Shown: positions 23,116-34,094 of the stretch, piece by piece
Layout of the letters: each line of letters opens with the position of its first letter
Position numbering within the stretch: position 1 is the stretch's first letter
Origin: Plotosus lineatus
Lineage: Eukaryota; Chordata; Actinopteri; Siluriformes; Plotosidae
Reading direction: 5' to 3'
DNA: 64,000 nt
NCBI GenBank assembly: GCA_024760905.1
Contig: CM045746.1
Span: 12,021,466 to 12,085,465 of the forward strand
Program-made: the position numbers and the translations under genes
The notes under the pieces: model-generated
What the model was told of the DNA's origin: nothing
Seen by the model: the letters and a program-made list of their open reading frames with translations, nothing else
Databases searched by the model: none

Positions 23116-23694
23116 TATTTGTTGATTGCACATGTACTTACCTTCCCATAATAAATATTTTTGCAATTACAGCTGCAGATGACAGTATCTTCTATTATGA
23201 TGTCAGGATGTGTCTTTTGTGGGGTTTTTAATTTTTTTTTTCTTATTTCACCCAAAAATGCTCACAGGTTGAGAGGAAACTGTGAGGATGATTTCATGAT
23301 ATCACGCTCAGGGAAAAAAAATGATTGAATTTCTGGTGTTCCTCAGATGGATGCTTATAGGAACCGCTTTCACACAGTGCTTTTCTATAGGATTGTTTGT
23401 AACACTTGCTGATCCTTTTCACAGGTGCGCCCTTTTTTTTTAACGCGTCCACGCACAACCAGGTCAAAGTACAGCCGGTGCGGTGCACACTTTATCCACA
23501 ACACACCTGCTGTGATCCTATTCTTATAATGACTGAAGATTTTCCTGCAACAGTTTTAAGTGAACGTTTCAAAAATCCCATGCAAGACCCCCTATCAAAT
23601 AACATCGAGCGCGCGCGCATACAATTCAATATTCGAATCGGTGACCATGTGCGTATTTGGATCCGTACAATCAGAAAACAGGAGGCTGTTGAGA

Positions 23695-23725
<31 letters not shown>

Positions 23726-23755
23726 TGAATTTCAAAGAATTTTGTAGGGACTCAC

Positions 23756-24160
23756 CTGCGCGTTCATGCACCCGCTGCAGTCTGAAAGCTCTCACACTGG
23801 TGCCAGTACTTTCTCCAACAACCCACACACACGCACGCACGCACGCACATACACACGGTCAGGGTGACACGCACGCAGACGCACGCACGAGCGCGCGCGC
23901 GCGGTCACGGCGGCATCACACTCAAGCATCCTCCTCAAAGGCACGAGAGTGTCACGTCTCCGGTTCTCTCTGGTTCTCACTGGCAGGCGCGCGTGTGCGT
24001 CGGCCGGCGCTCATGCGCGCGCCTCTGGGAGGAAGGATGGATGGGTTGCGATCGACCGCGTGTCTGTGCGTCCATGCATGAATGCCATCGTGCGTGCTGT
24101 GTTCCTGCACCGCGCGCGTGTTTGACAGGGCAGATGAGGTCGAAGCTGGGATAGACTGGT
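23756..24160 (-). promoter_or_regulatory. CpG-rich block with a candidate npy1r first exon
   Basis: This is the most CpG-dense part of the window, with many GCGCGC words between 23820 and 24130. On the minus strand a perfect 5' splice site CGCAG|GTGAGTCCC places a possible exon end at 23756. The next minus-strand gene is npy1r, whose coding exon has an unused acceptor at 4590; an intron of about 19 kb would join them. That link is inference. It could instead be a CpG-rich microsatellite region without promoter activity. Confidence 0.45.
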
Positions 24161-24279
24161 GGCTCGTGCATGCCTCAGTGGCGACCGGAACCAAAGTGAG
24201 CTCTGAATAAGAGCCAGAGGATGCAAAGTGCCTGTATGGACAAATAGATACCCTCATTTTTCCGGGTGCATGTGAGGGT

Positions 24280-24372
24280 GCTGCTGGTTTTCGCCCAGAT
24301 GGTGTTCGCCCAGGTGGTTTTTGCCCAGGTGGTTTTCGTCCAGATGATTTAGGGTTAGGGTTAGTGTTAGGG
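24280..24372. repeat. Minisatellite and telomere-like repeats, left half
   Basis: Four diverged copies of a unit like GGTTTTCGCCCAGGT are followed by TTAGGGTTAGGGTTAGTGTTAGGG-like sequence (24349-24372). The other half, in inverted complement for the unit, is at 25605-25660. Confidence 0.8.
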
Positions 24373-24948
24373 CAGTACTTCTCAAATAGTGACGCCAGGG
24401 GGCGCCGTGTGATTCCCTGGGGAACTTTTTTTTTTTTCTGGAATAGTGTACGAGAATTAAGTGTAATTGCACCTCCACTCCAGTAGTTAGCAGTGGTGCT
24501 CTCATTGTGGCGCAGAGACGTTGTCGTGTAGAGGTTTTTCAGAAAAGCAAACCATGTGACGTGCAGTAAACAACCCTTCAAGAAACAACAGAAAATTTTC
24601 TAACAAGAAAGAGAAGAAAGGTGGAGAGACGGAGACATTAAGACATAAATAAGTTGGATGAGTTTAAATAAGGATGTATTTTTTATTTCAGGCACATTGG
24701 TGCACTTTAAATCTTTTCTGTTCCAGATTAAAAACGTTAATGAAGTTTTTTCTTTATTGTAAGTTAAACTATCTTTCTTTCTTTTTCATTTTTAATATGA
24801 ATAAAGATACAATGTTATGTAGAGGTGTACTAATAACAATTTTATAGACAAATAATACTATTTATAGTCGCTCGCGGGGTGGTAGGGGATGTGAAATGTT
24901 TTTTTCTTCCGAAAAGGGGGCGCCACAGAAAACAATTGAGAAGCACTG
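24373..24948. mobile_element. hAT-type non-autonomous element
   Basis: Ends CAGTACTTCTCAAATAGTG and CAATTGAGAAGCACTG. The left flank is TGTTAGGG; a near match GGTTAGGG is found only after the LINE fragment at 25605, as if the LINE landed at the right border. Confidence 0.85.
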
Positions 24949-25604
24949 GTACGCTGCCATCTGCTGGGCCCCAGGCAGCACAGAGCGGGACAGAAAGAGA
25001 CTGAACAAGCTGGTCAGGAGGGCCAGCTCTGTCCTCGGCTGCCCACTGGACTCTGTGGAGGAGGTGAGTGAGAGGAGGATAGTTGCAAAGCTCACATCCA
25101 TCCTGTTCAACATCTATCACCCACTGCACCAGACTGTAGAGGAGCTGAGTAGCTCCTTCAGTGGACGACTGAGGCATCCTCAGTGCAGGAAGGAGCGCTA
25201 CCGCAGGTCGGTCATTCCCACCGCTATCAGACTGTACAACGCCACTTTGTAACTGTCTGTGAAAATACTGGTTATGTGCAATAAAAACCCCCGCGCACTT
25301 TAATCAACCACATCTACCCCACTGACTGTGAACCATATCAACCCATCTCTGCCCTCAGATACATTACACTTTAATATAGGCCAGTCTATAAAGTTGCTCC
25401 ATTCTTTTCTTTTATTGTTTATTAATTTATACTATTTATGTATCTACTTATTTATTTACTTATATAATATATATGTACGTGTGTATGTTTGTATTTGTAT
25501 CTATTTTTGCACCCCCTACTGATGGTACCTCAAGAGCCTGTAACAGTGAATTTCTCCATTGTGAGATTAATAAAGCTGTATCTTATCTTATCTTATCTTA
25601 AGGT
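24949..25604 (+). pseudogene. 5'-truncated LINE, C-terminus and 3' UTR (Rex1/L2-like)
   Basis: About 95 codons remain in one frame (AAICWAPGSTERDRKRLNKL onward to SVIPTAIRLYNATL and stop at about 25252). The arrangement matches the C-terminus of fish Rex1/L2-like reverse transcriptase proteins. The 3' UTR ends in 'ttaataaagctgtatcttat' and (CTTAT)n. Confidence 0.8.
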
Positions 25605-25660
25605 TAGGGTTGGGTTCGGGTTAGGGTGGGCAAAAACCATCTCGGCGAAAAACACCTGGG
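25605..25660. repeat. Minisatellite and telomere-like repeats, right half
   Basis: 'aggttagggttgggttcggg' followed by 'gcaaaaaccatctcggcg' and 'gaaaaacacctgggtg', the reverse complement of the unit at 24280-24345. Confidence 0.75.
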
Positions 25661-25984
25661 TGAAAACTATGGAAATTGCACGTGAGGGATCCCGTCAGCC
25701 GACACTTTAAAATGATCTATGTATTCTATGTATATCTATGTATTAGTAGTGAGTGCATGGTAGGCAAAGCCTGTTGGGTTTTTAAACTCGAGCCTGCTGG
25801 TTCATCAGGGCTGAAGTTTGTCCCCTCCTATTTGGAACGTTAGTCCATCACTGGTTACCTTCGCTGTATTTGTATTGGCGCCCATTTATACTGCCCAGGA
25901 GGTCTTAGCATGGTGGAGGTTATCGAGGATTTCAACCTTTGACCTCATGATTGTGAGACACAACAACCAACGAGCCACTTATTC

Positions 25985-26253
25985 CTTCTAGAGTCTCAAG
26001 GTAGCTACAGTCTATCTCACCCAAGTCTGGGGTACACCCTGAACACCCCTCCAAGTCATTGCAGAGCAACACTCACACACATTACTATGCACATTCACAT
26101 ATACTAGAAGAAGTGATATGGGAAATGCAATCAGTCTAATTTGCATGTCAAGCTCCACATAGAAATGCCCTCGCCAAGCCTGGGATTCAAACCCCAGGGC
26201 CTTCTTGCTGTGAGGCGGATATGCTAACCACTACTCCACTCTGCTACACGTAA
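25985..26253 (-). repeat. SINE head 3 + tail B, minus orientation
   Basis: Tail words 'ggtacaccctgaacacc' lead back to 'gctaaccactactccactctgc'. Confidence 0.75.
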
Positions 26254-26816
26254 CACTCAAGTGAGTTGTAGTGTCTCTAGCACCTATTTTAAAAAATGAT
26301 CCAGGAAATGTGGCAATTGTGTACACAGAGCGAAGAGAGTATGCTCTGATATCTTGACCTTTTATTTATGTGTATGATGTGAACCTCTGCGAGACTTACA
26401 TTTACAGCATTTAATATACTGTACACTCATATCCAGAGCAGCATATATTAATATTTTTTATATAACTGATCATCTGAGGATTATTGTGTTGTTCAGAGAC
26501 CCAACAGTGTCAGCACGGTGGTACTGGGGAGCAAACCCCTGACATTTGGAGCAGTAACCCAGAGCGGTAACCATTGAGTCACCGCAGCCAGACTAAAATG
26601 AGTAGAGCAGTGTTCATTTCCGGTGTCATTTGTAAAACTGGAATGTTGTAATGCTTTAGATATTAGAAAACAATGCTTAGTTTATCTGAATTAGCATGTA
26701 GCTAAAAAATGCACATGTGCACTACTGTCATTTTCAGCATTATGTGTTCACCAGCGCGTGTCCCAGAGTGTCACGTGAGCTGATCTTATAGAAAGAGAAA
26801 CATCATCGCCCAGGAA

Positions 26817-27165
26817 TATTCATTCATTCATTTATTTCATAAGTCGCTTAATCCTAATTATGGGGTTGGCACCCATCTCAGTGGGGGCAGCTGACTTTGA
26901 GTCAGGGCGGGGCACACCCTGAGATGATTCATTCATTTTTTTAAGCTGCTTAACACCAACAAACACACACACAACCAATTCACACTCACATTCGCACCTA
27001 GGGATGATGCACTGCCAATCAGCCTACTGTGCATGTTTTTGGCCTGTGTGTGGAAACCCATGGAAATAAGTGGCAAACATGCAAACTCCACACAGAAATA
27101 CGAATCAAACCCAGGCTTTCTTGTTGTAAGACGGACGTGCTAAGCACTGTGCAGTCAGTGTATGT
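26817..27165 (-). repeat. SINE head 3 + tail B, minus orientation, with duplicated tail
   Basis: (ATTC)n and 'cttaatcctaattatggggt' start the tail; a second 'gattcattcatttttttaagctgctta' follows at 26926 before the body and reversed head ('gacgtgctaagcactg'). This suggests one SINE inside another. Confidence 0.65.
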
Positions 27166-28088
27166 CCTGCCAAGGAACAACAAAAGATCAACTCCCTCTA
27201 CTGATCCCAGTTGTGATTCTGGATGGCTGTCTTTCTGTCTAAACCTGGCAACCCGTCTACAATGCACCATGCTTCTCGACTATTGTAGGATGTACAGTAC
27301 GCTTGTGCATTCAGTTAATGTTTTTTCTTTCTGATTTTGATGTATCCATGTTCACTGTTGCCTCAGAGTCCTGCTCTTGGCTGACAGGAGTGGAACCTGG
27401 TGTGATCGTCTGCTGTTGTCGCTCATTCACCTCAGGGTTTGATGTGTTGTTCCTGTCAACTTGAACCGGTATCTGACCTTTTTCAGCTCAAAGCTTTTCT
27501 ACACACAAAACTACTGCACAATGGATCTTTTTTTTTTTAAATACCCTTCTGTGCAATCTCAAAAGCCTGTTGTTTTTAAGATCCCCATTGTCTGATCTAC
27601 TCAGACCAACCAGTCTAGCACCAGAGTTACTGACATCACATTTCTACGATTCTGATGTTTCATGGAAAGCATTACTGTACCTTAAATTTCTGACATTTCT
27701 CTCTGAGATTTTAAGCACTGTTCTGCTGCCATGTGATTGGATACTTCCATAAACATACATTATTAATTACCTGAAAATTAATTGCTAACTTCACTTTACC
27801 TTATACTTGGGCTGGTAGCATCAAAGGCGCAGTTTTCGCTCCTTTAGTACATGCCTTTTACTTTAAAAGTTATTTTAGTTTTGTAATTACCTCTGTAGAT
27901 CCACAGTACATTTAAAGGGGAGATATTATGTTTTTCCATCTTTATACTATTCAAGATGTTTTGAATAGCCTACAGCCTATCATGACACAACACCAGAGTG
28001 TCATATAACAAGGTAAGCACATGTTAAATTTTCCTCTCTGGACAGTAAACACAGGGGATCTTGGGGTTAACACTAGTGTGTGTGATGA
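27166..28088. other. Stretch with no recognised gene
   Basis: No exon-like frame with splice sites, and no repeat terminus that I recognise. Confidence 0.4.
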
Positions 28089-28090
28089 TG

Positions 28091-28452
28091 ATGTGGGGGC
28101 AGTGGTGGTCTAGTGGTATAGGACGCTGGATCGCTGACCAAAGGTTGGGGGTACGAGTCCCACTCTCCACAAGGTTGTCACTGTCCCCCCCCAGTGCAGC
28201 TAATTGGGTTATCAAAGGCGGGCCATGTCTCTCACTGTCTATGGTGAGAGGCATGTAAAAGAACCATTGCTGACTTTCGTAAAGAGTAGGCTGCAAAGTC
28301 GTCAGCGGCTTTCTGTCCCTTGCTAAAAAGGGTTGTGACAAGAAGGGCATCCGACGTAAAAAACCTCTGCCAAATCAAACGTGCGAATCAGATGATTCGC
28401 CGTGGCGACTCCCGAGTAAAAGGGAAAAAGCCGAAAGGAAGACAGGCAGACT
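28091..28452 (+). repeat. SINE head 1 + tail A, near full length
   Basis: The same head and central block as 22674-23022, but after 'gctgcaaagtcgtcagcgg' the sequence becomes 'ttgtgacaagaagggcatcc' and 'cgtggcgactcccgag' with 'aaaaagccgaaaggaagac', i.e. tail A, shared with the RTE-like LINE 3' end. Confidence 0.93.
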
Positions 28453-28499
28453 AGTGTGTGATGATGTGTTGTGCCTTCTGAGTAGATGGACAGCCCCGA

Positions 28500-28843
28500 C
28501 ATGAGATTTCCTTTCAACTTTTCCCCTTTATCAGGGGTTGCCACAGCGAATGATTCGCATGTTTGATTTGGCACAGGTTTTTTACATTGGATGCCCTTCC
28601 AGACACAACCCTTTAGCAAGGGACAGAAACACGCTGACGGCTTTGCAGCTACTTTTTTTACGAAGGTCAGCAATGGTTCTTTTACATGAACCTCTCACCA
28701 TAGACAGTGAGAGACATGGCCGGCCTTTGATAACCCAGTTAGCTGCACTGGGGGGGCACAGTGACAACCTTGTGGAGAGTGGGACTTGAACCCCCTTAGG
28801 ATCAGCGATCCAGCGCCCTATACCACCAGGCCACCACTGCCCC
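28500..28843 (-). repeat. SINE head 1 + tail A, minus orientation
   Basis: Tail A ('aggggttgccacagcgaatg') is followed by the central block and ends with the reversed head ('aggccaccactgcccc'). Confidence 0.92.
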
Positions 28844-28858
28844 AGGGACATCCCATAC

Positions 28859-28954
28859 ATCTTCTTCTTCTTTCCCTTTCGGCTTTTTCCCTTTTCTTGG
28901 GAGTCGCCACAGCGAATCATCTTATTCGCACATTTGATTTGGCATAGGTTTTTT
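28859..28954 (-). repeat. Isolated tail A in inverted orientation, joined to a LINE 5' end
   Basis: 'ttccctttcggctttttccc' to 'gatttggcataggtttttt' is tail A in reverse, directly followed by the LINE 5' start 'aatgcagccatgagg'. The same LINE start is seen at 59101 in a different context. Confidence 0.8.
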
Positions 28955-31278
28955 AATGCAGCCATGAGGTGGGGGGGCACTAACCAGTGTCTCTCCCCCT
29001 CATGCCGGTCCCAAGCCCGGAGAAATGCAGAGGGTTGTGTCAGGAAGGGCATCCGATGTAAAACCAATGCCAAACATTTATGATGCAAATCAGAAGTATT
29101 ACCCCATACCGGATCGGTCGAGGCCCGGGTTAACAACGACCGCCATCAGTGCTGTCAATCAACAGGGTGCTGATGGAAATTGGACTACTGTTGGTCAAAG
29201 ACATCGAAGAAGGAGAGGTGGGAGGCGTGTCCGTAGGCAGAGAGAGAAGAGGAAAGGCATGAGTCTAGGACTGAGAGTGGGGACTTTGAATGTTGGAACT
29301 ATGCAAAGAAAAGGTAGAGAGCTGGCTGACATGATGCAGAGGAGGAAGGTGGACATACTGTGTGTTCAGGAGACCAGGTGGAAAGGTAGCAAAGCTAAAA
29401 GCTTAGGAGCAGGGTTTAAGCTATTTTATCACATGTAGATGGGAAGAGAAATGGAGTAGGAGTCATCTTGAAGGAGGAGTTTGTCAGGAATGTTCTAAAA
29501 GTGAAAAGAGTGTTAGACAGAGTGATGAGTCTCAAGTTAGAAATTGAAGGTGTAATGCTCAATGTTGTTAGTGCTTATGCCCCACAGGCAGGATGTGAGC
29601 TAGAAGAGAAGGAGAGATTCTGGAGTGACTTAGATGAAGTGATGCAGAGTACCGCCAGAGGTGAAAGAGTGGTCATTGGTGCAGACTTCAATGGACATGT
29701 TGGGACAGGCAACAGAGGGGACGAGGAAGTGATGGGCAGGTTTGGTATCCAGGACAGGAACGCAGAAGGACAGATGTTGATAGATTTTGCAAAAAGGATG
29801 GAAATGGCTGTGGTGAATACTTTCTTCCAGAAGAAACAGGAGCATAGGGTGACTTATAAAAGCGGAGGTAGGAGCACACAGGTAGACTACATCTTGTGTA
29901 GGCGATGTAATTTGAAGGAAGTCAGTGACTGCAAAGTCATAGTGGGGGAGAGTGTTGCCAAACAGCATAGGATGGTTGTGTGCAGGATGACTCTGATGGT
30001 GAGAAAGGTGAAAAAGGCAAAGGCAGAGCAGAACACAAAGTGGTGGAAGTTGAAAAAGGAAGAGTGTCGTGTTGTCTTCAAGGAGGAGTTGAAACAGGCT
30101 TTGGGTGGCCAGGAAATGCTTCCAAATGACTGGACAACCACAGCAAATGTGATCAGGGACACAGGTAGGAGAGTACTTGGTGTGTCCTCTGGATGGAAAG
30201 TAGATAAGGAGACTTGGTGGTGGAATGAGGAAGTGCAGGAGTGTGTACAAAGGAAGAGGTTAGCCAAGAAGAAGTGGGACACTGAGAGGACCGAAGAGAG
30301 TAAACAGGAGTACAGGGAGACACAGCGTAAGGTGAAAGTAGCAGTGGCTAAGGCCAAACAGAGGGTGACTTGTATGATAGGTTGGATAGTAAAGAGGGAG
30401 AAAATTATCTATACAGGTTGGCACAGCAGAGAAATAGAGACGGAAAGGACGTGCAGCAAGTTAGATTGATAAAGGACAGAGAGGGAAATGTATTGACTGA
30501 TGACAGAAGTGTGCTGGGAAGGTGGAAAGAGTACTTTGAAGAGCTGATGAATGAGGAAAATGAGAGAGAAAAAAAAGTAGAAGAGGTGACCATTGAGGAG
30601 CAGGATGTAGCAAAGATCAGTAAGGGTGAAGTTTACAGGAGGAACGGTGATGTTACAGGGAGCAGCGATAACGAAGGTCGAGGATTTTAAGTACTTAGGC
30701 TCAACAATCCAGAGCAATGGAGAGTGTGGAAAAGAGGTGAAGAAGCGTGTGCAGGCAGGCTGGAATGGTTGGAGAAAAGTGTCCGGTGTGATGTGTGATA
30801 GGAGAGTGTCAGCAAGAATGAAGGGAAAAGTGTACAAGACGGTGGTGAGGCCAGCGATGTTGTATGGATTAGAAACAGTGGCGCTGAGGAAAAGGCAGGA
30901 GGCAGAGCTGGAGGAAGCGGAGATGAAAATGTTGAGGTTCTCTCTGGGAGTAATGAGGATGGATAGGATCAGAAATGAGTATATCAGAGGGACAGCCCAC
31001 GTAAGATGTTTTGGAGACAAAGTCAGAGAGGCTAGATTGAGATGGTTTGGACATGTACAGAGGAGGGATAGTGAGTATATTGGTAGTAGGATGCTGAGGT
31101 TGGAATTACCAGGCAGAAGGCCTCGAGGAAGACCAAAGAATAGATTTATGGATGTGGTGAAGGAAGACATGAAGGTCGTTGGAGTCAGAAAAGAAGATGC
31201 GGAGGACAGGGTGAGGTGGAGGCGGATGATTTGCTGTGGCGACCCCTGAAGGGAGCAGCCGAAAGTCAAAGAAGAAGA
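28955..31278 (+). pseudogene. RTE-like LINE with endonuclease, reverse transcriptase core deleted (copy L2)
   Basis: The only copy here with the 5' region. After a 5' UTR (28955-29250) come apurinic-type endonuclease motifs: VGTLNVGTM (29280), CVQETRWKG with the catalytic E (29365), VVSAYAPQAG (29570), VIGADFNGHVG (29675), TQVDYIL (29880) and KQHRMVV (29960). There are frameshifts near 29432 and 30372. At about 30636 the frame passes from AKISKGEV, the start of the reverse transcriptase domain, straight into YRRNGDV, beyond FADD; comparison with L1 shows that about 0.85 kb is missing, including all catalytic reverse transcriptase residues. The C-terminal part runs to MICCGDP and the 3' end 'cagccgaaagtcaaagaag'. 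Not able to move by itself. Confidence 0.93.
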
Positions 31279-31546
31279 TTTGGCATAGGTTTTTACATCG
31301 GATACCCTTCCTGTCACAACCCTTTAGCAAGGGACAGAAACACGCTGACGGCTTTGCAGCCTACTCTTTATGAAAGTCAGCAATGGTTCTTTTACATGTC
31401 TCTCACCATAGACAGTGAGAGACATGGCCCACCTTTGATAACCCAGTTAGCTGCACTGGGGGGGCAGTGACAACCTTTGTGGGGACTCGAACCCCCAACC
31501 TTAGGATCAGCGATCCTGCGCCCTATCCACTAGACCACCACTGCCC
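31279..31546 (-). repeat. SINE head 1 + partial tail A, minus orientation, abutting the LINE
   Basis: It starts inside tail A ('ttggcataggtttttacatc') at the very end of LINE copy L2 and ends at the reversed head ('agaccaccactgccc'). Confidence 0.9.
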
Positions 31547-32335
31547 GTACAGCCCATACATATACAACAAAATATCTGCCCATCCCGGACTGCCTCCTGG
31601 CACACTGAAAGGAAAAGCAACTCACTTCAGAAAGAGAAGAAAGACCATAAATGGGAAGAGGAAGCCAAACAGTTTATCATGCATGCATACTCAAAATCAG
31701 CATTTCAGGAGGATGTAACAGTGATGGGGTTTTTTTGGATTGTACTTTGGTGCTTCGTCGGTGTCCAAAATTTAACCATAAAAGTATATAAATGGGTCTC
31801 TAACCACTAAAGCTTTTTCAAAAAAAAAAAAAAAAAAAACAATTTAACGGAACATCGCATGATAGTAACGCACAAATGGTATCTCCTTGCCTTGATAGTA
31901 CCACCTCAGTGACAAGAAAAGATTTGTCTCAGATAGTGCAGGATTAAATGGCAAATTAAAAGACTTTCAAGTACAGGAAAGCAGTAACATGGCCAACACA
32001 GTAAAGGAGACATTACCAGAACTACACACCCATGCTTACACTCTCCTGCTCTCACACACTCAGGCATACACTCCTGTGCTCTCCTGGGTACCTACAGCTG
32101 CTTGTCAGAGATCTGTCGTGATAGAGAGATTATAGTTTTCCCATCATAAAAAGGGGTCAATGGACATTTAGACAACACGAAAGGTCAGTAAACTTGAAGA
32201 TTTAAACAGTGTGAACTGTTCCTTCCTGTGTGCCTGAGGACACGCCTTCTGATTCACTGATCCAAGGTCAGTGTTAATAACATAGGTGCTTTATGAGGCA
32301 TATTCTAAGTTAAATAATTACTTGAAGCATGGCTG
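31547..32335. other. Stretch with no recognised gene
   Basis: Contains an A-run at 31820-31839 but no exon-like frame or repeat boundary that I can define. Confidence 0.4.
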
Positions 32336-32338
32336 TGT

Positions 32339-32368
32339 CTGTGTGTGTGTGTGTGTGTGTGTGTCTGT

Positions 32369-32423
<55 letters not shown>

Positions 32424-32440
32424 TATGTGTGTGTGTGTCT
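32339..32440. repeat. GT microsatellite
   Basis: About 100 bp of (GT)n with a few TCTG and TATG interruptions. Confidence 0.95.
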
Positions 32441-32825
32441 GTAAAAAAAGATGTAACCAACATCTGCTAAGCCTACATTTATCATTCCACTTTGAATAAA
32501 ATGATATCCACATATTTGCAAAGTAATAAACGCTGACTATAAATTTAGTAAGCGAATACTCCCAGGGAAGTTGAACAGGAATCGTTTATTACATCGCCTT
32601 GTATCAATTTATTAAGGAAACTGGTGATAATTATATGGGTTTGTGTCATGCTACACATGCTTCACATTTTTTTGAATGTAGACATTGTACCAAGCCTGTA
32701 ATGAGGACAGGAGATGAGAAAATTATACAACAGGGCCTTCTTTTATAATATTGGATAAAACCCAAAACATAATGCTTAATTTAAGCCTGCATGTCAAATC
32801 CAGCTACTTTGCAACACATATCTTC

Positions 32826-33190
32826 ATTAACTCATTGATCTGCTGAACTGTTTAACTCAGCAACGTTCATAGGGAGGCTGGAGCCTAGCTCAGCTTAATC
32901 TGGGTAAAGGTGGGGTACACCCTGAACACTTTACTAGTCCATCACAGGGCTACTCATACAAGCATTCATGCTCACATCCACACCAACAAGCAATATTAGA
33001 ACAGCCAATGAGTTTGATATGCATGGCTTTGGACTGTAGGAGGAAACTGGATTACCTGGAGGAAACCCATGCAAACATGGAGAGAACATTCAAACTCCAC
33101 ACAGAAAAACCTCACCAGGTCCGGGACTCAAACACAGACCGTTCTTGCAGGGAGACAGATGTGATATCAATATGCACAGCCCTACCCATT
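32826..33190 (-). repeat. SINE head 3 + tail B, minus orientation
   Basis: 'aggctggagcctagctcagc' and 'ggtacaccctgaacact' run back through 'gatatgcatggctttggact' to a degraded head. Confidence 0.72.
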
Positions 33191-33238
33191 GTACACAGTT
33201 GTAATTAGGATATAATGATTTATCTTAATCCCTTAAAG

Positions 33239-33390
33239 AAACTGGGTTATCAAAGGCTGGCCATGTCTCTCAGTGTCTATGGTGAGAGGCTGTAAAAGAA
33301 CCATTGCTGACTTTCGACAAGAGCCGCCAACGTGTTTCTGCCCTGTGAAGGCTGGTGAAGCTGTTCAGGAGGGATTCTGCACTCGTTAGG
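33239..33390 (+). repeat. Head-1 SINE, central block and start of tail B
   Basis: 'aactgggttatcaaaggctg' to 'gccctgtgaaggctggtgaag'; both ends are missing. Confidence 0.7.
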
Positions 33391-33691
33391 AGAGAGCAGA
33401 TACATGCAAGGGCCAGTGATGCCAGAAGCATGTCAACACACCAGTAACTAGTAATATATGTTTTACCTTCCATTATCAGTTCATTTTGCCTGAATTTCAA
33501 AGGATTTCTGGCTAAACCATGATCTTGCGCACATGTCAAAACTTGTAACCTTTTTTATTTTCGAAAAATTACTTTCTAGCCCCTTAGTATAATGACAAAG
33601 CAATGTTTGATTTGATAAAATGACTAATCACTATTCATTTTGTTCATGTCTGTCTCTCACCGTCGTGATAAATGTTAGTTCTGTACTGTCA

Positions 33692-33706
33692 CCACTAGAT
33701 GGCGTG
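33692..33706 (+). promoter_or_regulatory. CTCF-like motif
   Basis: CCACTAGATGGCGTG fits the vertebrate CTCF core CCASYAGRKGGCR at every position. It lies 0.8 kb upstream of med28. Confidence 0.55.
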
Positions 33707-34081
33707 TGCACTATGTTTACATTCTTGAGTTGACAGTTCCCGATGCTTGAGTCATTCACACTTACATGCAGTAGTAATCCATTTGTATCAAGATAAATTA
33801 TTTTCAGATATTATTTCATTTCCAAAATAAAACACTATATTTAATACATTTTTATATACCTGTTAAAGTAATAGGTACTTTTAAAGCTAAATTGAGTAAT
33901 AGATTCCCCCCAGATATTTTTTCAACTAGAATGTAATTTGTTACTCTTGTTTTTGTTTTTATTGTTGTTTCTTAAGAGAAACCCAACGCCCACCCCTGCC
34001 TTCCTTAATTTGTTGTGTATTTTCCGAGAGACTAATTTGAATTTTTTTTTTTTCACCTGGTTAACGTTCACGCTGCAACAT

Positions 34082-34094
34082 CGCCCTCTAGTGG
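34082..34094 (-). promoter_or_regulatory. CTCF-like motif, convergent to the previous one
   Basis: The minus strand reads CCACTAGAGGGCG, a full match to the CTCF core, 390 bp from the plus-strand motif and pointing toward it. A weaker match (CCGCTAGAGGCCAG) is at 34485-34498, just before med28. Confidence 0.55.

Noticed and set aside
23560..24581. Frames of 173 and 209 codons in the CpG-rich block
   Set aside because: Low-complexity, arginine/histidine- or proline-rich, with no family resemblance; a consequence of GC content.
24842..25177. Minus-strand 111-codon frame over the LINE fragment
   Set aside because: Antisense of the Rex1/L2-like C-terminus at 24949-25252.
30409..31317. 302-codon minus-strand frame, and similar ones at 12130-12612, 29630-30250 and 44794-45276
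   Set aside because: Antisense shadows of the RTE-like LINE; the plus strand carries the recognised motifs.
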